Counted from the first letter of the stretch, positions 8,359-16,490 are shown. The stretch: 64,000 bases of DNA from Solibacillus sp040274725 (GCA_040274725.1 JBEMAQ010000019.1:14857-78856), one strand, 5' to 3'. Notes: a model not told the origin generated them from the letters alone. Numbers and translations: made by a program.

Positions 8359-9817
8359 TTTTAAGAGAAATTCCTTTATAACCCCGTTTATTATTATCGC
8401 CTATTCTAAAACGAGAGTAGGATATGCCAGGTAGCGATAATATATAATCGTGTAGTGTTGTACTACTTTCAGGAGCTATAACATTGATATCACAATAATC
8501 CAAGTAAGCATCTTCAAAAGTAGACTTATGGATTTTAAATTTAGAGTTAAAAGTACAGTTAGAATTAATAAAACTTTCAATCGAATTATTACGCTCATAA
8601 TAATTGTTTGATAAATCATCACTTTCATAGGTGGAAGTGAATTCAAAATTCTGCGCACGCCACCTTTTCAAACCTTCAATTGCCCATAAAACGATATAGT
8701 CACATTCTGTAATTAACTTTTCGAAAAGTTGTGTATCTTGCTTTTCTTTCGGAATGGGATTGGTAAACGGAAAAACAGTTATTCTTTTGCTAAAAGCGTT
8801 TGACTTATCTAAACCTTTTATTTCAGGTAAATGGTTACCAGCAAATAAAAGGACAGCACTATTAACGAAATTTATTGGTTGGTTATAGATAGGACGAGCT
8901 GTTATATAATCTCCACCTGATAACTTTTTAAAAGTATCAAGTTTATTTAACTTGAATTCAGATGTTTCTCCACAAGTATTTAAACGTTTACCAATAATTT
9001 GTGCTAAGTATTCAGGTTTATTTAGCTGTTCGAAGCTTAAATTTGTGAATGATTCTTTTCCAACTAAGTATTCCAGTATCTTTAAAATAATAGATTTCCC
9101 AGTATCTTTTGGACCTATTAGATAAGGGATGCATTTTACGGATCTAATTTCTGATATAACGTACCCAAATAGCTCTTGAATACGTAGATATAAGTTATGG
9201 TCATTATTGGTAATATCCGACATGAATTTCTCGAAGTATATACTTGATGGCTTACTATCATTTGAATACTTAGCGTTTATTACAGAGGTGAAGAAATATT
9301 TATGGTTATGCTGAATAAATCGTTGTTTTTTGAAATTATAAAGTCCGTTTGAAAGTGCTATTAAATCACGCTTATTTAATTCTAAAAGTTCTATGTCTAT
9401 AGGTGTGACAAAGGATTCTATCCATCGAATGATTTCTTTTATACTAATGCTATTTATTTTGTGTTTATATTGATCAGAAATATGGCTTCTGATAAATTTT
9501 TCAGCGTACTCAGTCGTCACTGTTTTGTAAATTCCTTTATCTTCACACCAATGGTATAGCGTATCGCTAATACTCATGAAAATATGTTCTTCTATAATGA
9601 TTTTAGCTAAATCTGCATTAGTAATACTAGGAGATTTACTTCCCTTTTTTGATTGCTCTAACACTCTAGCTTCTCTTTGTGAAGTAGGAGCAATTGACTC
9701 TATTGTATTGTCGAACCATAAGCTCTTTTTCGGTATTTCAATATTCACATCTTTAAATATCTGTGGTGTATTTCGGAGATTCCTTTGTAATTTCCGAAAG
9801 TTATTAGGCTTATTCAT
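8321..9817 (-). CDS. Phage/plasmid-type primase-helicase (SF3, D5-like)
   Basis: This is a 498-aa replication protein of the P4/D5 type. After an N-terminal region there is a D5_N-like domain (about 90-200) and an SF3 helicase ATPase with Walker A GPKDTGKS (about 235-242) and a LLFAGNHLPEIKG sensor/Walker-B-like segment (about 323-335), then a winged-helix-like tail. Phage satellites and integrative plasmids use such proteins to melt an origin flanked by iterons. A candidate iteron origin lies at 10549-10677, upstream of the small gene that precedes this one. It overlaps that gene by 8 bp. No conserved primase catalytic core was recognised in the first 90 residues. Confidence 0.88.
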   Translation of the reverse strand: MNKPNNFRKLQRNLRNTPQIFKDVNIEIPKKSLWFDNTIESIAPTSQREARVLEQSKKGSKSPSITNADLAKIIIEEHIFMSISDTLYHWCEDKGIYKTVTTEYAEKFIRSHISDQYKHKINSISIKEIIRWIESFVTPIDIELLELNKRDLIALSNGLYNFKKQRFIQHNHKYFFTSVINAKYSNDSKPSSIYFEKFMSDITNNDHNLYLRIQELFGYVISEIRSVKCIPYLIGPKDTGKSIILKILEYLVGKESFTNLSFEQLNKPEYLAQIIGKRLNTCGETSEFKLNKLDTFKKLSGGDYITARPIYNQPINFVNSAVLLFAGNHLPEIKGLDKSNAFSKRITVFPFTNPIPKEKQDTQLFEKLITECDYIVLWAIEGLKRWRAQNFEFTSTYESDDLSNNYYERNNSIESFINSNCTFNSKFKIHKSTFEDAYLDYCDINVIAPESSTTLHDYILSLPGISYSRFRIGDNNKRGYKGISLKNGEKEDDVDETD

Positions 9818-10388
9818 ACAAATGCTCCTTATTTGAGGTAGGAGTCACGTTTATAGCGTTGATGAAAAGACTTTGCACGTTCTTCTTTTCAGTTGTTGGT
9901 AGTAGGTTGGTGAATAGATATCTGTTATTAACTACCTCGACCACAGTAGATGCAAAAATACAGTCGAAAATTAATTCTCCAGTTATAGGGTCTTTTAAGC
10001 AATATATCAAAAACGAGTACATACTATACTCCCAATATAGTAAGTAAAATTCATTATCAAGGTCGGAGTTAGAGTCGATTTTTGTTATTTTGCCATTATC
10101 ATTAATAAATAACGATTTTTTATTGTAATCTTGAGTGTCAATAACATAAATAACTGTTTTATCTTTAGGTGGTAATTTAATATCGGTAGATGTGATGTAG
10201 CCTAACATTTCGCTGTTTACATAAGTAATTGCTACTGTAGGTGTAATAGTATCTGGACCAGCACCTGTTACATAGAACTTTTCGTTGTTGAAAGCAATTG
10301 CCATGACATTGTTACTTCCATTTTTAGCTAGTTCTAAAGTTTTATCGAACTTCTTTTTTAACTTCTTTTCTAACTTCTTTTCACTCAT
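9810..10388 (-). CDS. Hypothetical protein upstream of the helicase
   Basis: This is a 192-aa protein not recognised as a known family. It begins with a Lys-rich helix (EKKLEKKLKKKF) and continues with mixed beta-rich sequence without membrane segments or cysteine clusters. Eight bases overlap the helicase start, so the two are translationally coupled and it is probably a replication accessory factor of the island (inference). An AGGAGTG RBS is present upstream. It is the first gene leftward from the putative origin. Confidence 0.7.
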   Translation of the reverse strand: MSEKKLEKKLKKKFDKTLELAKNGSNNVMAIAFNNEKFYVTGAGPDTITPTVAITYVNSEMLGYITSTDIKLPPKDKTVIYVIDTQDYNKKSLFINDNGKITKIDSNSDLDNEFYLLYWEYSMYSFLIYCLKDPITGELIFDCIFASTVVEVVNNRYLFTNLLPTTEKKNVQSLFINAINVTPTSNKEHLYE

Positions 10389-10548
10389 TGTGAAACACTC
10401 CTTTGTATTTGATGTGTATTTCGTTTTTGATTTTATCTCAAGATCTTTAATTTCTATAATCTTGGAAGTTCAAAAAGAGATAGACTTCATAAAGTTGGTG
10501 GATATTGACTTTTTGCTTTTTCTATGATAAAGAATAGCTTTTTTGTGT

Positions 10549-10677
10549 GTTCCAATTGTTCCATTAGTTCGGAGTATAAAAATTTTATATAAAATTCAAG
10601 TGTTTTTTTAGCGTTTATGTAATATACTACCTTTTATTTGGTGTTTATTCGGAACATCTGGAACGTTAGGAACGAAA
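10549..10677. other. Candidate iteron-type replication origin
   Basis: Three direct 9-bp units starting GGAAC lie at 10651, 10660 and 10669. Units of the reverse orientation (GTTCC) lie at 10549 and 10558, with a degenerate third at 10567. The two clusters flank about 75 bp of very AT-rich DNA. Inverted iteron clusters around an AT-rich core are the known layout of staphylococcal pathogenicity island origins. The adjacent helicase operon fits this reading. The right cluster also overlaps the leader of the 10694 gene and could act as its operator. Confidence 0.65.
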
Positions 10678-10693
10678 TGGAGGGTGTGAGAGC

Positions 10694-12073
10694 GTGATCG
10701 AAAGCAAAAGTATGCAAAACATTAGCGCTGAAGAATTGGTTACGTTAATTAGTGAGAGAGTAATTGAAGGAATAATCGATTATTTAAGTAATAATACTGT
10801 TAATTCAGATATTAATTTGAATTACTATATAGAAGATGATGAATTTGAATTAGCTTACAAAAATGATCCCACAGAGCGTGAAGATTTTTGGAAATGGAGT
10901 AAAGATGAGGATGGTTGGAGAGTTGAAATAATAAGTGAGTTATTTATAGAGGCGCTTTCTAATTCAGATCAAGAGGCTTCGAATAAGTTTGTTGAAGATT
11001 TTAAACGAGCAATAAAGGCAGATGCAATAGTAGGTTTACAAGTAGTATCGTTAGAAGGCATTATAAAAAAAAACTCACCAGAGGTTATAAAATGGAAGGA
11101 GGAGTCAGGCCTTTTTTATAATTTAGAGGATTATGAGGAAACTTTAGATAAAGAAATGAAAAATTTAGAGTGTGACGAAGATAGGAGAGAAGATGCTTTA
11201 AAAAAATTGCGTATAGCTGAGAAGAATATTGAATTTCATTTACCTAAATTTTTAACCCCTTTCGGAGCATTTATCTTGGTAAATAGTAGCCCTTTAACAC
11301 AAAAAACCGTAAATGATTTATTTGGGAATACTGATCAAATAAAGTTGAGTTGGATAAAAGATGCTTATCCGAATATAGAAAAAGAAAATAAGAGCAGTAA
11401 AGTAGTAGTGAAAAATCAAATTAGTACATATAATTTTCTTCAATTGTTAAAACAGAAGCAGCTTAATTCCAGTGGGATAAATACTTCAGTTAATTTGTAT
11501 TTGTTCAATAAATATACGTCTTTATTCGATGTTTGGATGTTAAGTAAGCTTACTATGAAATATGCGAATTTAAATAAACTAACTAAAATGCCTAAATTAA
11601 AGCAATATGTAAAGGTTAATAAAAAAGTTAGATTTCAAATGAAAGTGGAGCTTTGCAAGCGAGTAGCAAAAGTAACAAATATAAAGGGTGTTTTATTAAA
11701 AAGACTACTAGTAAAGCAATTTTTGAATAAGCCATTATTATTTGAAGAAAAATTTCTTGAAGATATGGAGGGATTTTTAGATGATGCAACTGAAGGTTTA
11801 AAAGAATATATACTTAAAAATATTAGTAATAATGAAATGTATATGGATATACCCGAAGATATAAGAGAAGACTATATAATTTATGAACAGTTAAAGGATG
11901 TAAATCCATATAATCAACTTATTAATAATAAAATGAATAAAGAATTTACTTCAGAATTTCCTATCACTAATACAAAAAAAGCAAGCTTTTATGAGTATTA
12001 TCTTTATTTTCATTTAGCAATATACGCTGTAAATAAAGAGGCTAGGGAGAAATTTGATATTGAAAAAACATAG
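10694..12073 (+). CDS. Hypothetical island protein, 459 aa
   Basis: This is a large acidic and Lys-rich protein with no recognised domain. It is predicted mostly helical, has no membrane segment, and carries a very acidic N-terminal third (YYIEDDEFELAY, then WKWSKDEDGW) and a basic middle (about 285-340). Start GTG 10694 is supported by GGAGGGTG at 10679-10686. It is the only gene reading rightward from the putative origin and stands alone before convergent genes. Codon use is very AT-rich, like the rest of the island. It could be a defence or replication-control protein, but nothing in the sequence decides this. Confidence 0.7.
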   Translation: MIESKSMQNISAEELVTLISERVIEGIIDYLSNNTVNSDINLNYYIEDDEFELAYKNDPTEREDFWKWSKDEDGWRVEIISELFIEALSNSDQEASNKFVEDFKRAIKADAIVGLQVVSLEGIIKKNSPEVIKWKEESGLFYNLEDYEETLDKEMKNLECDEDRREDALKKLRIAEKNIEFHLPKFLTPFGAFILVNSSPLTQKTVNDLFGNTDQIKLSWIKDAYPNIEKENKSSKVVVKNQISTYNFLQLLKQKQLNSSGINTSVNLYLFNKYTSLFDVWMLSKLTMKYANLNKLTKMPKLKQYVKVNKKVRFQMKVELCKRVAKVTNIKGVLLKRLLVKQFLNKPLLFEEKFLEDMEGFLDDATEGLKEYILKNISNNEMYMDIPEDIREDYIIYEQLKDVNPYNQLINNKMNKEFTSEFPITNTKKASFYEYYLYFHLAIYAVNKEAREKFDIEKT

Positions 12074-12115
12074 ATGCTTCTTGTCTCAGCCTCTAAATCA
12101 ATTAACAGATGTTAA

Positions 12116-12565
12116 CTAAATATAGCCCTTTTCTTTCAGAGAAGTGAATGAATTTGTACAGATTATTAAATGATCAAGCAAATCAATCCCTAAAATTTTC
12201 CCAGCCTCACTTAGTCGCTCAGTAACCTCGATATCTTCTGAGCTAGGAGTGCTAACATCACTAGGGTGATTATGGCCAACAATTATCGAGGCAGAGTTAC
12301 TAAGTAACGCAGATTTTAGTACCTCGCGCGGATGAACGATGCTAGCATTTAAACTACCAATATGAACAGTCTGAATACATGTTGGCTGGTTTTTAGTGTC
12401 TAAACAAATAACGATGAAGTGTTCACGATCGACATCACCTAAATATTCTTTCATAAGGTTATAAGCGTCTTCTGGCGATTTAATTTTGCGGTTTTTGTAG
12501 TGAAGCACTTTTTCTCTTACAAGTTTTACTTGAACGATGTTTACACGTTTTGCAGGTACAGTCAT
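12116..12565 (-). CDS. RadC-like JAB domain protein
   Basis: This is a 149-aa JAB/MPN-fold protein of the RadC family without the helix-hairpin-helix region. The metal-binding JAMM motif is visible as GHNHPSDVSTPSSED, with an upstream Glu in the core. Start ATG 12565 is chosen over ATG 12613 because GGAG stands 8 nt before 12565 and the sequence from there (MTVPAKRVNIVQVKLVRE) matches the usual N-terminus of island-borne short RadC proteins. These are frequent in integrative elements and phages; their activity is unknown. Confidence 0.88.
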   Translation of the reverse strand: MTVPAKRVNIVQVKLVREKVLHYKNRKIKSPEDAYNLMKEYLGDVDREHFIVICLDTKNQPTCIQTVHIGSLNASIVHPREVLKSALLSNSASIIVGHNHPSDVSTPSSEDIEVTERLSEAGKILGIDLLDHLIICTNSFTSLKEKGYI

Positions 12566-12660
12566 ATTATCAACTCCAAAATAGTTTGTAATGTATAAAA
12601 TGTATACATTCATCAGAATAATATATAATTAAACTTTGTATAAATACGGCTCGAGTATGT

Positions 12661-12702
12661 AAAAAGACCGCTAACTTAAATTGAATAGTTAGCAGTCTTT
12701 CC
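12661..12702 (-). terminator. Rho-independent terminator of the LRAT gene pair
   Basis: Arms 12663-12675 and 12688-12700 form a stem with one mismatch, and on the minus strand it is followed by a T run. It closes the 13690-12705 operon. Confidence 0.85.
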
Positions 12703-12704
12703 AT

Positions 12705-13286
12705 TTATTCACCATGCATTGCCCATTTAATGAAATGTTCGCAATTGTTAAAAATTGGATGGTATTGTCGTTCACCTAATTTTGAATAAGCACGTGCTAT
12801 TACCTCATCTTTTTTGTATAGACGAGGTGTGTCTATAACGTAAATAGTTGCTCCTTTCGCAAAGCTCTGTATCGAACTAATAACAATTTCACCTTGTTGA
12901 TAATGTATCACCTCAGAATTATTGATTGAGAGAGCGTGATGCGAGTAACCTAATCGGTCCACTTTTAAATGTTGTGCGCGTTTCACTTTATCTTTTGAAA
13001 TTGCGGATTTCGATTTTTTCAATTTCTTTAAAGTCTTTTTTAGCTTAATATCTGGATTCAACGGGTCAGGTAAAGGTTCGGGTAATTGTTCTACTACGTT
13101 TGCTAATGTTGTAATAGCTCTGTCGACTTTCTCAGCAGTGTTTCCGAGAAGAGGGGCTTCTTTCTTCCAATCTGAAATAATTTCTTGTTTAGTTTCGACA
13201 TATACTTCCTTTACCCCTTCTCGTAACTCTGCATTGGCAGCTGATATGCCTTCTAAAACACCTTTAATTTCATCGAATAATCCCAT
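12705..13286 (-). CDS. LRAT/NlpC-P60-fold domain protein
   Basis: This is a 193-aa protein. The C-terminal part (about 105-193) has the lecithin-retinol-acyltransferase arrangement of a permuted papain-like fold: His in LGYSHHALSI, VIHY strand, and the catalytic Cys in NNCEHFIKWAM. The N-terminal half is helical and charged, with a proline-rich linker (QLPEPLPDPLNPD). Bacterial LRAT-like proteins are cysteine acyltransferases or hydrolases acting on lipids or peptides and are often found in phage and defence contexts. It follows the 13289 gene after 2 nt, so the two are co-expressed and may function together. Confidence 0.82.
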   Translation of the reverse strand: MGLFDEIKGVLEGISAANAELREGVKEVYVETKQEIISDWKKEAPLLGNTAEKVDRAITTLANVVEQLPEPLPDPLNPDIKLKKTLKKLKKSKSAISKDKVKRAQHLKVDRLGYSHHALSINNSEVIHYQQGEIVISSIQSFAKGATIYVIDTPRLYKKDEVIARAYSKLGERQYHPIFNNCEHFIKWAMHGE

Positions 13287-13288
13287 AA

Positions 13289-13690
13289 TTATCGCTCCTT
13301 TATATAAATGATTTTTGCACTTAGTGGTAGATTTAGTTTTTGCTTAGATTTCTGAATGACGATGATGAGGTCGCCTTCAATATCATGAATTGGACTATAA
13401 AATTCAATGGGTGTATCATCCCATTCTTGTTCTTGGTGACGTTCGAATAATTCGTAATGAATAAAACTTTCCAGTACAACTGAAATTTCTAAATGCTTAT
13501 GAGTAGGTAGACCCATTAGGTACTGGGCAAACAAAATTGCAAACTCACGAGAAGTAAATGTTGTTGCAGTGACATAATGCGTAACTTCACTTTCTACTGT
13601 TAAGGAGTCAAGAATCTTTTCGAATGCCTCAAACATTTCTGGTGAATGATCAAGCTGATTTGAATAACGTTCTGTATCATGCCAATAAAT
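13289..13690 (-). CDS. Hypothetical partner of the LRAT-fold protein (probable ATT start)
   Basis: This protein of 133 aa (115 aa from the first ATG) is not recognised. ATG 13636 has no RBS. Eighteen codons upstream in the same open frame an ATT (13690-13688) stands 5 nt after a perfect AGGAGG (13696-13701), and the added peptide (YWHDTERYSNQLDHSPE) reads like real coding sequence. I therefore place the start at ATT. AUU starts are rare but known (infC). The gene is 2 nt from the LRAT gene. A sequencing error or a mutated ATG would give the same picture. Confidence 0.68.
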   Translation of the reverse strand: MYWHDTERYSNQLDHSPEMFEAFEKILDSLTVESEVTHYVTATTFTSREFAILFAQYLMGLPTHKHLEISVVLESFIHYELFERHQEQEWDDTPIEFYSPIHDIEGDLIIVIQKSKQKLNLPLSAKIIYIKER

Positions 13691-13729
13691 TTGCTCCTCC
13701 TTTCGTAATTTCTATTTGTAATACAAATG

Positions 13730-13762
13730 AAACAGCTGTTCCTATATGTAAGGAACAACTGC
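13730..13762. repeat. Hairpin in the leader of the 13690 operon
   Basis: CAGCTGTTCC and GGAACAACTG form a stem with one G-T pair around a 7-nt loop, about 40 nt before the ATT start. It may be an attenuator-like leader structure or a terminator facing the other way. Confidence 0.45.
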
Positions 13763-13940
13763 TCTATTTATATAATGTATATTTGAAATGTTGGATATAA
13801 CTTATTTTGTAGTTATACATAGCAACGCTAAGGTTTGTAAAAATTCATCTACATAAATCCTTCGTATCTAATTAAAAGACACCTAAATTCACAAAATAGC
13901 AATACTGCTAAGAGTTATAATAGGGTTTTATAGTTAAATA

Positions 13941-13969
13941 TTTACAAAAAATATTTTATTTACTATAAT
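13941..13969 (+). promoter_or_regulatory. Strong sigma-A promoter upstream of the RT-associated RNA
   Basis: TTTACA (13941-13946) and a perfect TATAAT (13964-13969) are spaced by exactly 17 nt. The predicted start near 13976 lies about 265 nt before the reverse transcriptase ATG, leaving a long structured leader. Confidence 0.75.
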
Positions 13970-13975
13970 TGAATC

Positions 13976-14225
13976 ATCTCCAAAATTGGTTGTGAGAGCA
14001 ATTAGTTTCGATGTTTAGCAAGTTTCTGAACGTTAATAAACTCGCTAAACCACCAGATGTCGAGGATCAACGCTACTAAAGCTTGGCCTTCCACATTGAA
14101 TAAACTAATCACGGTTAGAATTGCCTCCTTACGGTAATTATACCTAATGTTTAAGAAGTCCTATAAAGGGACTAGTGGTCAAAGGGCTCTTTATCTATCT
14201 AGATAAACCCCGAAAAAATTATGCT
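13976..14225 (+). ncRNA. Structured non-coding RNA upstream of the reverse transcriptase
   Basis: About 250 nt lie between the promoter and the RT ribosome binding site. Hairpin GTTTAGCAAGTTT (14013-14025) pairs with AAACTCGCTAAAC (14038-14050) with one G-U. ATTAGTTT (14001-14008) pairs with AAACTAAT (14102-14109), closing a ~100-nt domain. Further hairpins lie at 14158-14171 and around 14185-14210. In DRT2 systems an RNA in this position serves as the rolling-circle template of the reverse transcriptase. The family assignment is an inference; the RNA ends are approximate. Confidence 0.6.
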
Positions 14226-14241
14226 AGGAGGTTGATCTGTT

Positions 14242-15630
14242 ATGAACAGAAGTAATGGACCACGACGATTACATGACCTCTCTAGCTCTTCTGAAGTTAA
14301 TTGGTCAAAATATAACAAAAAGAAGTACCTACATTTTGATAAACGTATGGATATAAAAAATGATGAGCATATGCAAGCTAAAATCCAAGACCCTTCTTGG
14401 ATAGCTTCATATGCTTTTTTGCCGTCGCTTCATTTTGTAATTGAATTTAAAAAATATGTAACAGTTAAAGCACCAGATGGTGGAAAAATTAAAGAAAAAG
14501 CAATTAAGGAACGTGAAATTTATTATGCTGCTCACAAAGACAGCCTTATTTATAAATATTATGGAGATTTATTAAACAATGCGTATAATGATTATGCTTC
14601 CGAGGAAGGCATTGACGAAATAGCTGTTGCTTATCGTAATAATAAGCGCGGCAAAAATAATATTGATTTTGCCTATGAGGCGTTTGATTTTCTTTTGAAG
14701 CAAGACCAGGCAATAATTATAGCTTTAGATTTTACGAGCTTTTTTGATAAAATCGACCATAAATCACTCAAGCAAAAAATCAAGCGTGTATTAAATGTAG
14801 AAGAATTGCCGAAAGACTGGTATAAAATTTATAAAAATATCACTCGTTATTCATATGTAGAAAAAGAGGATATTGAAGAATTTTTACTTGATAAGTACGG
14901 AAAAAAGAAATTGAAAAAGATTCGACCTCGATTACCTCAAATTATGGAGCCGGCTGAATTTAGGGAATTTAAACAAGGGAAAATCAAGGTGAATCAGCAA
15001 TCATTCGGTATACCACAAGGCTCTGGCATGAGTGCTGTTTGCTCTAATGTGCATTTGATTGATTTTGATAAAGAGGTGCTTGAATGGTCCAAGAAAAAGC
15101 ATCCAGACGCTTTATATAGAAGGTATTGTGATGATCTTATACTAGTTATTCCTACAACTAACGCTACTGTAGAACTACTTGAAGAGTGGAAGAATGAGTT
15201 GATGGCTCAAATTGATCGCTATAAGGATGAAGGCTTGATTATTCAAGAGAAGAAGACGGAGCTGCGTTTATTTAAAGATAAGACGATTTACAATGAAAAG
15301 ATGGAAGTTAGTCCTTTAGATTATTTAGGCTTTGTTATAGATAAGAATATTATTCGAATTCGTGAGAAAAGTTTATTTAAGTATTATTCCCGAGCGTATA
15401 AAAAAGTTAAAACAAGTAATCGAATTGCTTATACTACAGAGCGGCCGGGCCCTAAAAGAAAACTATATGATTTATATACACATTTAGGTCATAAATATAT
15501 GGGCTATGGAAACTTTAATGCTTATGTGAAAAAAGCACACAAAATAATGAAAGAGTTGCCATGTAAATCGCATATTCGAAAGCAAACTAAGAGACATTGG
15601 AGGAAGATACATAAAAGGTTAAGTGATTAG
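14242..15630 (+). CDS. Reverse transcriptase, probable DRT2-like defence RT
   Basis: This is a 462-aa single-domain reverse transcriptase. RT motif A is IALDFTSFFD (Asp163), motif B is FGIPQGSGMSAV (255-266), and the catalytic YCDD is at 295-298, all intact. It lacks the X/En domains of group II intron RTs, and no intron RNA or target-repeat features surround it. The extended N-terminus (HFDKRMD, KEREIYYAAHKDSLIYKYYG, IAVAYRNN) recalls the unknown-group/Abi RTs. YCDD, as I recall, is also the DRT2 active site. An AGGAGG RBS at 14226-14231 follows a promoter-driven structured leader. A GIY-YIG gene follows after 20 nt. Retron-type or another UG class cannot be excluded without alignment. Confidence 0.8.
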   Translation: MNRSNGPRRLHDLSSSSEVNWSKYNKKKYLHFDKRMDIKNDEHMQAKIQDPSWIASYAFLPSLHFVIEFKKYVTVKAPDGGKIKEKAIKEREIYYAAHKDSLIYKYYGDLLNNAYNDYASEEGIDEIAVAYRNNKRGKNNIDFAYEAFDFLLKQDQAIIIALDFTSFFDKIDHKSLKQKIKRVLNVEELPKDWYKIYKNITRYSYVEKEDIEEFLLDKYGKKKLKKIRPRLPQIMEPAEFREFKQGKIKVNQQSFGIPQGSGMSAVCSNVHLIDFDKEVLEWSKKKHPDALYRRYCDDLILVIPTTNATVELLEEWKNELMAQIDRYKDEGLIIQEKKTELRLFKDKTIYNEKMEVSPLDYLGFVIDKNIIRIREKSLFKYYSRAYKKVKTSNRIAYTTERPGPKRKLYDLYTHLGHKYMGYGNFNAYVKKAHKIMKELPCKSHIRKQTKRHWRKIHKRLSD

Positions 15631-15650
15631 TACTAGGAGGAGAGAGGCAA

Positions 15651-16490
15651 ATGACTTTCGGCAAAACAATCAAAATGTTTTTAATAGATGGAGATTCAAG
15701 TGGGCGATTAACTTGTGAACTTTCAAATTGGACAGGCTTGGCGTATCGAATTCCTCGTACTGAAGTGAAGAAGTGCGTGGATCGTCCTAATTTAAATTCA
15801 ACAGGAGTGTACATGCTATTTGGCCGTAATGAGGATGATAAAGAGGCTGTATACATAGGTGAGGCAGAGGAAGTCTATAAGCGTTTGCAGGATCATCTGC
15901 GAGAAAAAGACTTTTGGAACGAAGTAATCGTATTCATTAGTAAAGATGAAAATTTAAATAAGGCTCATATTAAATACATTGAAAATAAGTTATATGAAAA
16001 AGCGAAAGGGACAAATCGTTACGTTGTGATGAACGGGAATATACCACCAATGCCATCTATATCAGAACCAGACCGCGCGGAAATGGATGAATATATAAGT
16101 AATCTTATGATGATGACAAATACACTTGGTCATAAATTATTTGAAGAAATTAAAGATCAAACGGAGATAAATGAGGATGATATTCTTTATATTGAAGCTG
16201 CACGTGGTGCAAGTGCTAAAGGGATTCAAACTCAAGAAGGTTTTGTTGTATTAAAGGGGTCTAAAATTGCTGTAGATTATGTAAATTCATATTCTGAGCG
16301 TTCAATTGCAAAGCGAAATGAACTAATCCAGTCAGAAAAAGTGACCATTATTAATGGTGAATTTGTTGTGATGGAAGATCTTTTGTTTTCGAGCCCTTCC
16401 GCAGCAGCTGATATTGTTATGGGACGAAGTGCTAATGGATTGACGGAGTGGAAGAATAGGTATGGTAAAAATCTAAAAGAATTACAGTAG
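15651..16490 (+). CDS. GIY-YIG nuclease domain protein with DUF4357-like C-terminus
   Basis: This is a 279-aa protein. A GIY-YIG core at about 50-130 has GVYMLFG and AVYIGEAEEVYKRLQDH, followed by the Glu-containing helix IKYIENKLYEKA. The C-terminal region (about 200-279; GASAKGIQTQEGFVVLKGS) resembles DUF4357, often fused to GIY-YIG domains. It begins 20 nt after the reverse transcriptase with its own AGGAGG RBS, so the two are probably co-transcribed. A nuclease role in the same defence unit or an independent defence function are both possible. A strong bidirectional terminator follows. Confidence 0.83.
   Translation: MTFGKTIKMFLIDGDSSGRLTCELSNWTGLAYRIPRTEVKKCVDRPNLNSTGVYMLFGRNEDDKEAVYIGEAEEVYKRLQDHLREKDFWNEVIVFISKDENLNKAHIKYIENKLYEKAKGTNRYVVMNGNIPPMPSISEPDRAEMDEYISNLMMMTNTLGHKLFEEIKDQTEINEDDILYIEAARGASAKGIQTQEGFVVLKGSKIAVDYVNSYSERSIAKRNELIQSEKVTIINGEFVVMEDLLFSSPSAAADIVMGRSANGLTEWKNRYGKNLKELQ

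Noticed and set aside
14242..15630. Group II intron or retron RT
   Set aside because: No X or endonuclease domain and no recognisable domain V/VI RNA downstream, and no clear msr/msd inverted repeat pair; DRT-type is a better fit but not proven.
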